A DNA stretch of 64,000 nt from Rugalucina vietnamica (GCA_964017185.1 OZ024878.1:2645151-2709150), one strand, 5' to 3'; positions 1 to 13,195 are shown, numbered from the stretch's first letter. Program-made: numbers and translations. The notes: generated from the sequence alone by a model not told the origin.

Positions 1-369
1 TATGAACCACTGCAGAAGCTGAGGGTGAGGTTATGGCCATGTAAAACCGGTTTAAGCCCGCCAGTAACTTTGTGTTACTGATCGTTCCAAGTCGATACTT
101 CTGTGGTGGTTCTTTTCGTTTTATGTCTTGGTGTTTGAATTTTTTTTTTTTTTTGTGCTGTTGGCGCCTTATGTATGTTTTCATATTTTTAGTTAAGTTA
201 AGGTAACTGAGTGGCCACCTATTGGGAAAATAGCTGCTCATTCGGCTTACGATATGTTTCATGGTATAAGTACCTGATTGTTGGTTTGGTTTTTTCCCAC
301 CTCGGTTTTTGGAGTGGGAATCTTTTTCTGATTGCGCCTTTTCCTGATCTTTGCCTACTTGTACCTTTT
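1..369 (+). mobile_element. 3' tail of YLDD-type RT retroelement, copy 1
   Basis: This matches the non-coding 3' region that follows the RT reading frame in the copies at 19415-20985 and 61491-62926. Shared landmarks are the start at 'gaaccactgcagaagctgag', the block ending GGCGCCTTATGTATG, and the fixed terminus TTTGCCTACTTGTAC. The window begins inside it, so its true left end is not visible. Confidence 0.85.
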
Positions 370-779
370 AATTTATCAGCTTAACATTAAAGGCATTTTT
401 AATTCTGTAGGCATTATCCAATAAAACGTTTACTGAACATCTGTTTAGAATCAAACTCAATAAAAGATACAGTTCCCGCGCTCCTTGGATATTCTTGAGA
501 ACAGAATAACAATTATATGAGAAAAAGCACTTGCTGACCAGGGATTTTACTTGCATGCACTTTGTATTAAACATTTATTTGACAGTAGATGATAAGCAGA
601 GACAATCTCCTTGTATAATTGATAAGACAAACGTTATGGCATTTAAATTTTAAATGTGAAATTTAAATCTAAAACAAAAAAAATGATGGATAAGACCGTT
701 GTAAAATCTAATTCTCTACAGTGACCCTCTGAAATTGAAACGGGAAATGTCATTTTAATTGAAAATCGGTAATCTTTTA

Positions 780-1010
780 AATATTGGCAATCCTTATTTC
801 GAAGGCATGGTCAAACGAATTTATCCACATGAACTACAACTGAATAAATCTTACATCACAGATACTGAAGCCTCCTTTTTATTAGATTCACATCTTTCTG
901 TTGCAAATGGATTTGTGTGTTGTTCTAAAATGTAAGATAAGCGCGATGACTTTGATTTTGATGTAGTAAATTTTCGTTTTTGGATGGTGACGTTCCTCGG
1001 CGTGCTTCTT
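780..1010 (+). pseudogene. Degenerate RT fragment (post-YLDD region)
   Basis: The translation resembles the part of the RT just after the YLDD motif (NPYFEGMV, then LDLHLSVANGF), but the frame is broken by indels and by a TAA where other copies read an isoleucine-tyrosine-aspartate stretch. It is an old, isolated fragment with no 3' tail attached. Confidence 0.75.
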
Positions 1011-1228
1011 AGAATAGTATAGAATAGAATATTTTATTAGGTATACCAACTCACAGAGTAAGTGTTCACCACAACAACAGCATACATAATGAACAACATT
1101 TCAAATGACACACATACAAAAGCAATGTAATTTCAGGATAGATTGCGTGCTCATTAGACATTTTAATTCTGTAATGAAAGCTGAGCAGGTCAACCTTAAG
1201 TGATACAAATTGTGCATGTTAAATTAGG

Positions 1229-1985
<757 letters not shown>

Positions 1986-2079
1986 ATTAATTTATATACA
2001 TCTTGTATCTTTTGATCCAGTCAAACCTGGTCATTCTCCATATTGTATCAAGTAGTCTTGATACAATATGGAGAATAAT

Positions 2080-2409
2080 TGTTAGATCCTTTGGAAGCAG
2101 TAAAAATATTCAAAGAGAGGTGGGTCATATTGTACAATTTCGGGTAATGAACCTTCATCAGTGACCCTTTACAAAACTGGCAGCGAAAGCCAGACATTCA
2201 TGATTGCTGTAATTTCAAGAATTTTCACCAGTATAGTCTGAATCAAAGACTTTAATTCCCAAAGGGGCCAAATATGCAAAATTCTGTTAAGATAATGATT
2301 CTTAACGTACAGTATATTTCAAATACTCCAAACATCTTCACTGATCTCAAAGGATCAAAAGAAAAATATAATCTGCACTATGGATGATGTACGGGGAGAC
2401 TTTTTAGGG
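2080..2409 (-). mobile_element. Hammerhead-bearing dispersed repeat, truncated copy
   Basis: Homologous to the repeats at 33597-34070 and 31750-32290; for example, all share GATGATGTAC followed by GGGAGACTTTT. It ends abruptly at about 2410, where the RT-element 3' region of copy 2 begins, so one of the two truncated the other. It carries the ribozyme motif at 2122-2167. Confidence 0.7.
2122..2167 (-). ncRNA. Type I hammerhead ribozyme motif
   Basis: Minus-strand order: stem I strand GGGTCA, core CTGATGA, 13-nt stem II, GAAA, self-complementary stem III TTGTACAA closed by U16.1, cleavage nucleotide A, stem I strand TGACCC. Stem I pairs perfectly over 6 bp. One defect is an A/C mismatch at the first stem II pair; the paralog at 33650 has the expected G-C there. 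Confidence 0.7.
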
Positions 2410-3847
2410 CCAACAGCACAAAAAAATTTAAACACCAAGACATAAAACAAAAAGAACCACCACAGAAGTATCGCCTTGGAACGATCAGTAACACAAAGTT
2501 ACTGGCGGGCTTAAACCGGTTTTACAGGATCCTCTCAGCTTCTGCAGTGGTTCATAACATTTAGTAAGTTCTTCGGTCCTCGTGGTGAATCTCTAACTAG
2601 TCAATGAATCATCAAGAACAAACAAATAAATCATGATAAACATCCTGATGAATCAAAAACAAGGACTCACAGATTGAGTAAGCTGCCCGACGATGGAGAT
2701 CCCTGGGCGCCGAATAACCTACTAACTCCGGAGCAAAAGAAAAACACCAGTTAAACCCCGGTGGGCCAAGCAACAGACAAGAAGCTCCGGCCCCAACCAA
2801 CTAAAATGAATAGCTTTAAGTCGGGGCCATCATAGAGTCTGACGCCCGATCCACCGGCGTGCAATTAAAGAAGGCAGCATAGTTATCAACCATGATTGGG
2901 TTAAAAACTAAGCATGCTGACTGTCGCATAACATTCAAGTTATAACCTATACGTCTGTAACGCGTTATGATTTTTCTGAACTGAAAAGAAAAATCATTAA
3001 TTCCTATAAGTTTCTTAAATTTGTAAACTAAGTCACCATAAAATTCAGGTTCCGAAAGGCCCTCACTTAAAAGCGTCTTTAATCAAACATTATATTTGGA
3101 AATCAATTCATAGTGTCTACGATAAAATTTAGAAAAGGTTTTTCGAAGTTTATGATACCGATAGCCCTGTTGGAGAAGTTTTGCCGTTAAACATTTATTT
3201 CGAGCGTTGAAGTCTGTAACATGATTGCAGACTCTAGCAAACCTAATAAGTTGCGAAATGTAAACACCATAAGAAGCACGACGAGGAACGTCACCATCCA
3301 AGAAAGGAAAATTTACTATATCAAAATCAAAGCCATCGCGCTTATCATAAATTTTAGAAGAAACAAATCCATTTGCAACAGAAAGATGTAGATCTAAAAA
3401 GGGGGCTTCGGTATCTGAGATACTGGCTTTGTTCAACTGAAGTTCAAGTGGATAAATTTGATTGACCATACCTTCAAAATAAGGGTTGTCAATGTTCAAA
3501 AGGTCATCGAGGTACCTAGATGTGGAATTAAAAGCCTCGATAACATCAGCTTGATTATCATGGTTAAGAGAATCCATGAAATCTCTTTCGTAGCAGTATA
3601 AAAATAAATCAGCTACGAGAGGTGCGCAATTTGTACCCATCGGAATTCCAACAATTTGTCTGTATAACTTGGTCCCAAATCTAATATAAATATTATCAAG
3701 GAGATAGGACAAGGCGTCGCACACATTCTGACATGACCAAAGTGTATACCGACTTTGGTCAGAGGAAGTGAAAAAAGCCTTTCTGTCATTACATGCCAAA
3801 CAAAGTGAACCATAGTTTTTTAAGACTGAATGATTTTTTTTTTTCAT
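2410..3847 (-). pseudogene. RT retroelement, copy 2 (5'-truncated, nonsense)
   Basis: Reading leftwards, it opens at the NYGSL region (about residue 223 of the longest copy), passes through IPMGTNCAP and RYLDD, and meets a TGA at 3083-3085 where other copies read GGG. The frame then continues to the family stop at 2816-2818 (last residues MMAPT). The 3' region is cut at 2410, losing the last ~170 bp including the TTGTAC terminus. The 5' end meets another copy in opposite orientation. Confidence 0.85.
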
Positions 3848-3864
3848 TTCAGTTTACAAAACAA

Positions 3865-4240
3865 CATTATACGTTACATTCATATAGGATATAACTGAAA
3901 TGTGATACGACAGTCTGCATGCTTAGTTTTATCCCAGTCATAGTTTATAACTATGCTTCCTTCTTTGATTGCACGCCGGTGGGTCGGGGGTCAGACTCTA
4001 TGATGGCACCGACTTAAAGCCTTTCCTTTTAGTGGGTTGGGACCGAAGCTTCGCGTCTGTTGTTTGGCACACCGGGGCTCAACTGGTGATTTTTCTTTTG
4101 CTCCAGATTTCATAGATGGTTTTTGTGCGTAGAAATCTCCAACGCCGGACAGCTTATTGAATTTTTGAGTCCTCGTTTTTGATTCTTCATGGTGGTTATC
4201 ATAATTTATTTGTTTATCCGTGATGATTCAATGGCAGGAC
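3865..4240 (+). pseudogene. RT retroelement, copy 3 (degenerate C-terminus and 3' region)
   Basis: It starts near the codons for RQSACLVF and continues through the family stop into the non-coding 3' region (TTGATTGCACGCCGGTG), fading out by about 4240. It is more diverged than copy 2. It lies head-to-head with copy 2, with only ~20 bp between the two truncated 5' ends. Confidence 0.75.
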
Positions 4241-5251
4241 CACGATCTGTACAACCCTCAGCATTAAGTCATTTTATCATTTTATCATTGCAGAGTACTA
4301 AGTGTAATAACAGCATGATACTATACAGCTGTACTAGCATTGTATGTCAGTTATTTTAAGTGGACTGAATATTCACTTGTCTACATCGGACTGTATCATG
4401 CGTTGCCAAGCGTCTGCGTGCATTATTTAAATGTTCTGTCTGTGATAACTCCTAAGCAAACACATATTTATATAGCTACATCTACATCTTCATCTACATC
4501 TTCATCCTTAATTGTGCCATAAACTAACAAACTTATTGAAAGTAAAGCCGCGTGTGTGTCACTTTTTTGACCCTTACCCTACACCCCGTTCGAAACAAAG
4601 TTACAAAGTAAGCAGTGAACAGGAATTGAAGTTGACAAACGTTACACAAGTGCAGTCCACAGGAAAAAAGAAATTGGATAACTACGACAAAGTACGTATG
4701 AAAGATAACAGAAGATGGGTTTGTCGTGTGAGCTGTTCAATTCTAATCTACCAAAATCGACAACAGAACAAACAATCACTTTTTGTGTGACGAAAGCTTT
4801 TGTAAAGAAAAAATAAAATAAAAAATATGTGGATTTTGAAATTTTATGATCCATGCAGGCCATCTTATCTTATAGGATGCGTTCGGATTTTCTCCATTGA
4901 ATATATGCGTGTTCGGATCAAATGCTCTGCTTCACAGAACGAGTTGTTTCTGCCAGTAAGGGCTCACCGCACAATAACGATATTTTTACTACATTTTATT
5001 TGAATCAGATTGATATCCAGGAATTATGGGGTAGGTATATATGCATTAAAACTGTCAACGTTAAAACGATTAGGTACAGACTCACTGAGCGTTTAGCTGT
5101 CAAGCTAATGTAGTGATGTAATTTCAACAACAGAGCAATCTAGTCTTGTGTCCGTCAAAGATGGATTTCTGTCCCACATCTATGTATCTTGTGCTTAGGT
5201 ATCACTACTACATCACTGAGCTTCTATGCACTGTCAACAGAGTAATAATAT
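4241..5251. other. No recognisable feature
   Basis: AT-rich DNA. Two short open frames (about 4512-4790 and 4922-5113) have no domain, no bias and no repeat partner visible. Nothing is supported here. Confidence 0.5.
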
Positions 5252-5533
5252 GACTGGAACAGTTTGTCAGAGGACGGTGTGTCTTCAGGCTCCATTAATC
5301 AATTCAAGAGTGGACTAAATAATTTCTGGAAAAATAAAATTACCAAATTCGAGCCAGACTGTTATTCATACCCACTTGCGCATGTTAGACATCACCAGTT
5401 TAATGAAAGAAGACAGGAAAGGGCCCAAGAGTCGAGAGACTATACAAGGCCTCAACGACAGTACGACAGTAAGATCATGCATCCTGTACCCTATTGCAGA
5501 ACAGATATTTATCTTCGACAATTATCGTTTTAA
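5252..5533 (+). pseudogene. Possible C-terminal remnant of a non-LTR retrotransposon RT
   Basis: The frame begins DWNSLSEDGVSSGSINQFK and runs 94 codons. The pattern W-N-x-L-(x)5-V-(x)3-S-(I/V)-N-x-F-K is common at the end of reverse transcriptases of CR1/L2-like non-LTR elements. No RT core is present upstream, so it would be an isolated tail. The downstream part (RRQERAQESRDYT) is unassigned. Confidence 0.35.
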
Positions 5534-6019
5534 AGATGTTTCTTGTTTGAAATAAGACGGAAAATTTCATGTCCGTTAAACAGAAATAAAATATACACTG
5601 AATCTTAAGAAGTAGAAATTGGTTTTAGCAAATATCGTTGGTTGAATTGGCTAACAGAATGTTAACAAGATTTCTAGGATGTCCTTTCAGTCTCAACAAG
5701 TATCAGATAATGAAAAATAAACATTGCGAAGAGGCCGTAGAGTGCACCATTTGAAACTGATTTATGCAACAACGGATACAGAATCATATTTCGCATTTAA
5801 ACCTTATTTTTATTCAATCGGTATTATAAGTTCGTCATAGGTAGGTAACGCGTAGCTTTGTTGTTCGCTGCAATTAGACAGTTTGATGATATAAGTTTAC
5901 AGGCCTTCACAGCATTCCGTTTGATGCCGAATAAAATGTCGTTTTGTGTCTACTCGGTTAATAATATTGACTTGTCTAGGTATTTGATCAAACAAATTAA
6001 TCAGGAAAACACGTCCATG

Positions 6020-6200
6020 AAATGTATACCCCTTCATATCCCACTTCTATATAAAAACTGGGGTTTACAGGGGGATACCTATTTTCTTATTTTTGCTCCT
6101 TAACATAGACCGAGGCGGTTCAAACGTGTACCCACAATCAATGTTAAGGAGCTAAAATGTTAAAAACATCGATATTTTTTCCGGTACAATTTTATTTTTT
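6020..6200. mobile_element. Hairpin MITE, family M2
   Basis: Contains GGAAAACA followed by ATACCCCTT, a GGGGTTTACAGGGGG block and an inverted pair around CATAGAC / CAATCAATGTT. Related copies lie at 7205-7350, 7425-7560, 15690-15830, 36897-37090, 39880-40060, 49990-50245 and 56263-56399. The mirrored 'CATAGATTGTGGGTA' segments form the hairpin. Confidence 0.6.
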
Positions 6201-7204
6201 TACATCTGAAAAAAATCTCTGTATATTGCATGGGCAAGTTGTCTTAATGTCCTTGCTCGATGCATACCATTGTGGTTTGAAGAAGGTCCCATAATCTAAC
6301 ATAAACGTCTGGCAATCATTTCCAAGTCATATTTAACTCGTATAGCCTAGCTGGTCGACATACGTTAATCAATTTTCATTTCCCTGGTTTATGACAGTAG
6401 AGTAATAAATGATCATATGCCGGGAAATAAAAGCTGATTTTTGTAGACTCTTGGGGCTCGTTAACAGGGATGATAGATGTTAATGGCTTCTGACGACAAA
6501 ATCATGCACTTTACTATCTATATAAGAAACTATTGATTTAAACAAAAGGCTAATAACCTACAGAAGGGTTTAGCAAATATCGTTGGTTGAATTAGGGTTA
6601 AGATCTAACAATTATATTTTATTTAAATGTACACGTAATTCAAAATATATCAATTGACAAGTCTAAACAGTTTGCGGTAAGTAGTGTAAGACCGTTTATC
6701 CTTCGGATCGGGACGGTAACTGGAGGCAGGTCAAAAGATCCATTCACAGGTCCTATCCACATGCATGTAGGCTCATCCTGCAAAAACACCGGAGTGTACA
6801 ATGTACACCTCCCAATTGATTGATGGGAGTAACAAGAAAACAAGCAAACAAAACAAATGTTACAACAAAAGATCTAAGAATAGACAAATATCAGCCACGC
6901 TTTTTATGCTATTTTTGTAACTAGCGCCCATTCAATATGCTAGTCATTTTATCTTCTCGCTAGATTGCCGATTGTTTATCAACTACTCAATAAAGAGAAC
7001 TGAAATATGATCAAATATTGAATAGATATCAGCGTTTTTGCACTGGCGTTACCTGTATCAATTATATAATTAACACAAATGCATGTTCAATAAATCGCTT
7101 TGGGGTCGCCAGGAAGTGCAGCCATGTTTTCAAAGTTCGCTTGCTACTGACTAATGCAAAGCTTTGGACGTTAATCGTAGGATTAACTTTGATGTACTTC
7201 AAAC

Positions 7205-7350
7205 TCATCATCAGGAAAACATGAAACTGTGTTACAGGGGTATGCCTATTTCCTTATTTTCATCCAAAACATAGATTGTGGGTACTCGTTAGAACCACCA
7301 ATCTATGTTTTGAGCAAAGATAAGAACAAATATCAAAAGTGTTCTTCTGG
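7205..7350. mobile_element. Hairpin MITE, family M2
   Basis: AACATAGATTGTGGGTACTC is followed within ~25 bp by its near-reverse complement (ACCACCAATCTATGTTTTGAG), flanked by the M2 left part ATCAGGAAAAC. Confidence 0.6.
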
Positions 7351-7424
7351 AAATTTAATCTTGACCGTTTCCTAAAACTTAATAACTCAGCTGTAAAACA
7401 TGTTCGTGAAATAAATATCTCCTT

Positions 7425-7560
7425 TATAACCAACTAATAATAGTGAAATGGGATTTAAAGAGGATACGCTTTTGTCTAATTTTTGCTCCAAAACAGAGAT
7501 TGTTGGTGCTCATTAGAACCACCTCGAACAATCTTTGTTTTGAGCAAATGTATTTATGAT
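7425..7560. mobile_element. Hairpin MITE, family M2 (partial)
   Basis: A hairpin of AACAGAGATTGTTGGTGCTC against CAATCTTTGTTTTGAGCAAA. The left part of the family is reduced. Confidence 0.5.
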
Positions 7561-7775
7561 ATGATCCGCCGCATGGAAAATCAACAATCTGCATATGCGA
7601 AAACAAAGGCGCAGATCAGCTTCGCAGTAACTGTGAAGCAGTAACTGTGAAGCTGGACAGCTCATTTTCTTTTCGCTGAACGGAGGTACAATTCATCTAC
7701 TTTCCAAATCTTGCCTATCCATCTTCTTTGACTGTACAGCCCGGTTTGTATCGGATCTGATCGGAACCCAAATCG
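7556..7775. mobile_element. M1 MITE, rearranged copy
   Basis: Shares GCATATGCGAAAACAAAGGC and the CTGTACAGCCCGGTTTGT segment with the complete M1 copies at 16978-17213 and 41174-41409. A short internal tandem duplication (GTAACTGTGAAGC) is visible. Confidence 0.6.
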
Positions 7776-8119
7776 TTTGTTTCTCATGCACAAGCTCATA
7801 TATATTTTTTTCAAATGACAGTTTTAAATTTTACAGATGAAGAAACCTTTATACATTCACAGCTGAGAATCACTTGGGATGGTATACATACAAACCGATA
7901 AAAGAAAAGACACAATTGCAATTGAGGCCGAAGTTGAAGTTAGATTCTCGAGATTTCTCCTATAGAGGTTACTCTACTGATTGATAAGATGGTGCAGTCA
8001 ATGCAGAAATTGAACATTTATTGAATGAAGGTAACATTAGAATTCCGCTTATTTCGTTTTCGCAAATACTTCAATCTTATTGTGATGGAAGCACTATAGG
8101 TTCATTTTTTAGAAATTGG

Positions 8120-8265
8120 ATTTAGAAAGTAGAAGAATTATACTATCCGTGTAGCGAAAACAAAGAAGTTGATCAGCTTCGAGGATACCGCGAGGCTGCA
8201 TGATCTGCGCCGTTGGTTTCGCATATGCAGCGTGCTGGTTTTCTCATGATGCGGCTCAAATGCAT
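8120..8265. mobile_element. M1 MITE fragment
   Basis: Contains TAGCGAAAACAAAG, GATCAGCTTCG and TTTCGCATATGCAG in the M1 order, but the central palindrome is degraded. Confidence 0.55.
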
Positions 8266-8541
8266 GTAATGTTTGTCTTCAATCACTCAACAGTTAATAG
8301 AGAGGTTGAGAAAATAAACTTGTAACGTGTACGTGTACTTGTAGCTTTATTTACCCGTACACGATCGTTTTGAGTGTAAAATCGTTTGAGAAAATCGAAC
8401 GTGTACGTGTAGATTTCATAAAGTATATACAGCTGAATTTTTTATTGTTTATACATGTATATTATTTTTGAAACAGGTTCCTCATCTACAATTAATAAAC
8501 ATGATTAAAGGTTCAAGGTCAAAGGTTAAAGCTCAAACAAG

Positions 8542-8746
8542 GGGAGCGCGATGGCTCAGTGGTGGAGTGTCATACTCCGGAGCGAGAGGTCCTTGGTTCG
8601 AACCCCACCAGCGCCATATATTGAGCAAAAACACTGATAGCTTCCCAAACCACTGGTTAACAACCCAGGAAGCGGTGGCTCCGTCCCAACATGACTGAAA
8701 AATTGTTGACCGGGACGTAAAGCCTCAATCAAGCAAACCAAACCCA
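8542..8746 (+). mobile_element. tRNA-derived SINE, family B
   Basis: The head GGGAGCGCGATGGCTCAGTG resembles a tRNA A box and GGTTCGAACCC is a pol III B box. It is followed by a body with GGCTCCGTCCCAACATGACT shared with 10948-11156 and with the minus-strand copy at 50247-50433. Confidence 0.75.
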
Positions 8747-8935
8747 GGTCAAACAAACTGTGTGTATTTTTGAAGTACGAAATAAGTTATCCAACACACA
8801 TTACACATTTCACACGGTTTTCAATGTTTTTTAGCAACGCCTTAACTTGTAAAAGCACGACCGCTTTCCTCGCGTTACAATTTTGCATCCAAAAATAACA
8901 AATAAATAAAAAAAATGAAAAAATTAAAATAAAAG

Positions 8936-9105
8936 AAGCCTTCGTGACCTGGTAGTTAAGCTACCGGCTTTGTAAACCAGGGATAGTGCGTTCGATTCTG
9001 GGCTTATCCAGTCTTTCGAACGATATTTTAAACCGAGGTCCCGTCTCTATATGACCTTAGCTGTTGAGTAAACCGTAAAACCCCAAATCAACAAACCAAT
9101 CAACT
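8936..9105 (+). mobile_element. tRNA-derived SINE, family A
   Basis: The head is AGCCTTCGTGACCTGGTAG, with a B box-like GTTCGATTCTGG. The tail TATATGACCTTAGCTG and the block AACCCCAAATCAAC are shared with 44139-44287 and 61023-61165. Confidence 0.75.
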
Positions 9106-9599
9106 TCTTCATCCAAAATTTACAGCCTCCAGTCAACTTTTGTGACTGTACAGCCTGGTTTATCTCGGACCTGGTCGGAAACTAAAACGCGGCTAAATAC
9201 CCTATAAACAAATTAAATTGCGTTACCACAAACGTCAGAAAGTACATACCTACATACATATATGGTCACATGTACGTCGATTCGCCTTTGGTCAGATATA
9301 CTTCGGCTGCACGTGCAAAACGATTTGGCAACGCTTCATCGAACTTCGTTTCTGCTTGTACCTACCTGACCTATCGATGGAAACATATAAAGAAAACTTA
9401 CAAGTCGCAAATTTATTTCATTCACAGCCTAACTGATTCTCAACGTGTAGCGAGTATTTTGAACTTGTAATAAATGACGAAGTTTGGGGATAAAACTGTT
9501 CTACACGTACACGTACAAGTTACAAGTTCATTTTCTCAACCTCTCTAATATCATCTACAGATGGTTTGGCAATCTTAGTGATTAACATGAATGAAGTTT

Positions 9600-9990
9600 A
9601 CTACGACGTGCTATTTCTATTAGACATTTTTCACTTTTGAACGTAACTGCTGCTGGCGCTTGCGGTTATGACTTTCCGTGTGATGGGGAACGACTCGTGA
9701 GGGCATATTTGAGACGAAGACGAGGGACGATATGAAGAATTACTTAGTCAAAACTACCAATAGCCCGACGAAGACGAATTAAATAAGACATGCAATAAAT
9801 GCTATAGCGTAGGACGTCTAGCTCTGTAGCTCAGTAGCTAGCGTGCTTGGAATTAAAAGCGAAAGGTGCTGGGTTCGAGTCCCGGACGCATCACTTTTTT
9901 TCTTTTCTTTATTTGTCTCTCTTGTGACAAAAAAGCTTTGGAAATAAAACATATATTATCAGCTGATTATATTTTTGGCAAATGCAAGAA
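9600..9990 (+). repeat. Dispersed repeat R4 with tRNA-like head
   Basis: An inverted partner lies at 15175-15600 (shared GAGGGCATATTTGAGACGAA). Inside is a tRNA-like stretch at about 9822-9895 with GTAGCTCAGTAGC (A box-like) and GGGTTCGAGTCCC (B box-like). No clear cloverleaf was found, so it is annotated as a SINE-like repeat rather than a tRNA gene. Confidence 0.65.
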
Positions 9991-10798
9991 TCATGAAATG
10001 CCCTACTACATTAAATTCTTAAATCGTAAAGGAATTGAAGTTTGAGACGGCAGCCCACATGTATGTTTTCTCTTGTATTGGGAGTTCGATCGTATTTTTG
10101 GTATAAGAGCTGATCTATCCTCGCGTCAATATTTCTTTCTGGGAGACATGAAAATATGAATATACTGAAGGCTTGTACAGGCATAATGTGGCTAAGATAA
10201 GGATAGCCACCCTGAACGACTTAAAAATGTTTTCCGCGGACGTAGGCACTAACTCAAACAGTACACTGTATAGTGTACATGTAAAGATATATGTATATTT
10301 ATTAGGTGTAAGACCTACAGTTCCACGTGCTGTCTCGTGAGAGAACATAATTTATTTTGGCATGTTTATACATGTACTTCAAACAGATACTCGAAATCTT
10401 GATGTTATTTATACGGTTGATGTTTCGTTTTGAGTTCATTAGACAATCATCTGCAAGTCATAAGTGCGATATCCTAGCTACATTTTGCATAGACATAGAA
10501 ATAAGTTGAGGTTTTGTAGACCTTCCACAGTATTTCAGCATTTTGAATGCGATAATTACGATTTTTGGGATGTTTTTTCCAAGTCAAAGGCTTTCTTTCT
10601 GATCCTCCTTTATTCTCTTGAACTATGCGTGATGTTTATCTGGGTGAATTCAAATAAATACGAGTATAATTAAACTTCAAACTAAAACAGTATCATTTTC
10701 AAGAAAATGAATGTTTATAGACTGAGAAACATACAGTTCGTTTTTTCATAACGTATCTTGCTTACCCTAAAACAGGACGACAATATTCTTTATGCGAG

Positions 10799-10835
10799 CA
10801 CACACACACACACACACGCACGCACGCACGCACGC
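10799..10835. repeat. (AC)n/(CACG)n microsatellite
   Basis: A CA dinucleotide run passes into a GCAC tetranucleotide run. Confidence 0.95.
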
Positions 10836-10947
10836 AAGTTCCGTAGATGACTTCATGTCGCAGTGGTTCAGTCAGTCGCTTCGTAAAATCACATGTCGAG
10901 AATAAATACGTACATGTAGTTGATATAAGACTGGTACAAAATTATTA

Positions 10948-11156
10948 GGGAGCGCGGTGTCGTAGTGGTAGGGCGTCTGACTCCTGAGAGGTCCTGGGTT
11001 CGATCCCCACAGGCGCCAGCCGTGTTGTGTCCTTGAGCAAGACACATTAACTCCTTACTAACTGGTTAAACCCAGGAAGCGTTGGCTCCGTCCCGACATG
11101 ACTGAAAAAATGTTGACTGGGACAAAACAAAAAAAAAATAATAAAAAATAAAAACT
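10948..11156 (+). mobile_element. tRNA-derived SINE, family B
   Basis: Best-preserved family B copy: head GGGAGCGCGGTGTCGTAGTG, B box GGTTCGATCCC, body with GTCCTTGAGCAAGACAC, and an A-rich 3' end. No target-site duplication could be recognised. Confidence 0.8.
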
Positions 11157-11884
11157 TTAAACCTATATGCATTGGTAAAATGCAAAAATAAAGAAATCCA
11201 GACAGCAATTAAACATATAAATCGTAAACAATGTTATCATATGCAATGGTAACAATGATTATTGTTGTCTTCCCGTTTAGCTGTCTGATTCTAATTGAAC
11301 AATGAACCAGAAGTGGTCTTTGACACGACAGGTTTACAAAATCGCATCATCAACTGTCATGATTGCCATTAAAGATACATTACGCGTTCAACGCGAGTCG
11401 GCCTTACAAATGCTTGGCGCGAATAAAACAGCTTCCAGTGCAGAATATTATTTTTTGACACTCGTGTGTATAACTAGGGATCGCTTGTTCAATTCTGAGC
11501 TGCCCATGGCTTTATGGTGACACTATAAACCGAGATCCCGTCTGTTGGTGGGAAAACAACTATCAACTATTTGTTATCGCCATGTGACTTTCAACATACT
11601 GGTGCATGTATATACGTACATTGGTTCTGTTTAGCTACATTTCACATGTTTTTCGTGAACACACAGAATTCCTTTTACATGTAAACATGGCAAGATTTAC
11701 GATTTGAAACATTTAGTTGATCTTTAATTTTATGTGCAGTTTTTTTTTTATTCTACGCCTTACAACGTTTTGACACATTTTAAGTAATATCGAGCATGGT
11801 CTGTTATCCTCATCAGGATAACATGTCCGTGACATGTTTACCCTATTGAACAACGCTTTTATAAAGCAAAACTTGAGTATGCAG

Positions 11885-12690
11885 GGGTATATCTAGTTTT
11901 AGCTCACATGAGCCCGGTGAGCTTATAGGATGGCCATGCCCCGTCGTCCGTCCGTCGTCGTCTGTCAACAATTACCATGATCTTGTTCTCTGAAACAGCT
12001 TGGCCAATCAAAGTTAAAACTGTTTGCAGAGCATTCTTAGGAAGGGGGAACGAAATTTGCATAAATGGACCAGGTCACATGACCAAGATGGCCGCCTTGG
12101 CTATAAATAGCAAAAACCGTTAAAATGTTTCTTCTCCAGAACCAGAAGGTCTATGATTTTGTAACTTGGCATGAAGCATCAAACAATATTAAAAGCACTA
12201 CAAAGTTTGTATAAATCATTTCGCTGGGATGACCTTGACCTATTTTACGGTAAGATCAACTTACATGTAGGTCGCCCATGCATTTAAATGGGGAAATTAG
12301 TTAAATGTAATTAAATGGGTGGAAACTTGCTATGATAATACAAATGGGCAGATTTATTTTTATGAAAACATTAAGACCCGGGTGGTTGTCAGCTCCTGCC
12401 TGGGGGGATATATACATGTATATGACTATAATATTTAAACATCTTCTCTGCAACCGCATGGCCGATCAAAGCCAAACTTCGTGGAAGGGGATCGAAAGTT
12501 TGTATTAATGGTCAAGGTAACTTGACCAAAATGGCCGCCATGGCTATAAATTGAAAAACCTTTAAAATTGTTCTTCTTCAGAACCAAAAGGCTTATGATT
12601 TTGAAACTTGGCATGAAGCATCTACAAAGTCTATATATGACCCAGGGATTACATTAACCTATTATAAGACAAGGTCAACTTAGGTTGTCT
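11885..12690 (+). repeat. Duplicated repeat unit with GTCCGTC runs
   Basis: Two diverged tandem units (about 11925-12280 and 12430-12690) share ATGGCCGCC, TGGCTATAAAT and the phrase GAAACTTGGCATGAAGCATC or close variants. The first unit begins with short GTCCGTC repeats after an AGCTCACATGAGC palindrome. No coding content. Confidence 0.65.
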
Positions 12691-13049
12691 ATGCTTCTGA
12701 AAACATAGATTGTGAGTATTCGTTCTATCTTGTGTCCACAATCTATGTTTTGTACAAATAAGAAAATATCAAAACTGTTGATTTTGAAAATTTTCATTTT
12801 TGTTTTTTCAACTTAAAAAAAAACAAAAAAACTGTATTTTGCTTGATAAGGTTTTGTAATGATATCGTCATGATATAGGGTACCGTTTTAGTGCACATGT
12901 ATTACACATGCTGACGGCAGATCTACAACATTTGATCATTCTCAACCTTACTCATTCGGACCCATCTTTGCGTCCGGAATCGGGCAAGCATATAAGCACA
13001 TAAGCTTCTTACTCAATCTGAATTTAAATAAATAATAAATTGAATCGGT

Positions 13050-13195
13050 TTGTTGATTTGAGCGTTAATCCAACAGCAAAGGTCATATGGAAACGTTTAT
13101 AGTCTCATCCGACAGACTCAAGAAGACCCGGATCAAACCTGCCATCTCTGGTTTATAAGGCACGTGAAATAACCACTGCACCATAGAGGCTTGCT
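13050..13195 (-). mobile_element. tRNA-derived SINE, family A
   Basis: Reverse complement of the family A pattern: GCCTCTATGGTGCAGTGGTT at the head (right side) and the AAAGGTCATATGG tail block at the left. It is diverged from the other copies. Confidence 0.65.

Noticed and set aside
9822-9895. tRNA gene
   Set aside because: A and B boxes are present, but no convincing anticodon or acceptor stem; it is repeated in reverse at 15335-15410 as part of a larger repeat.
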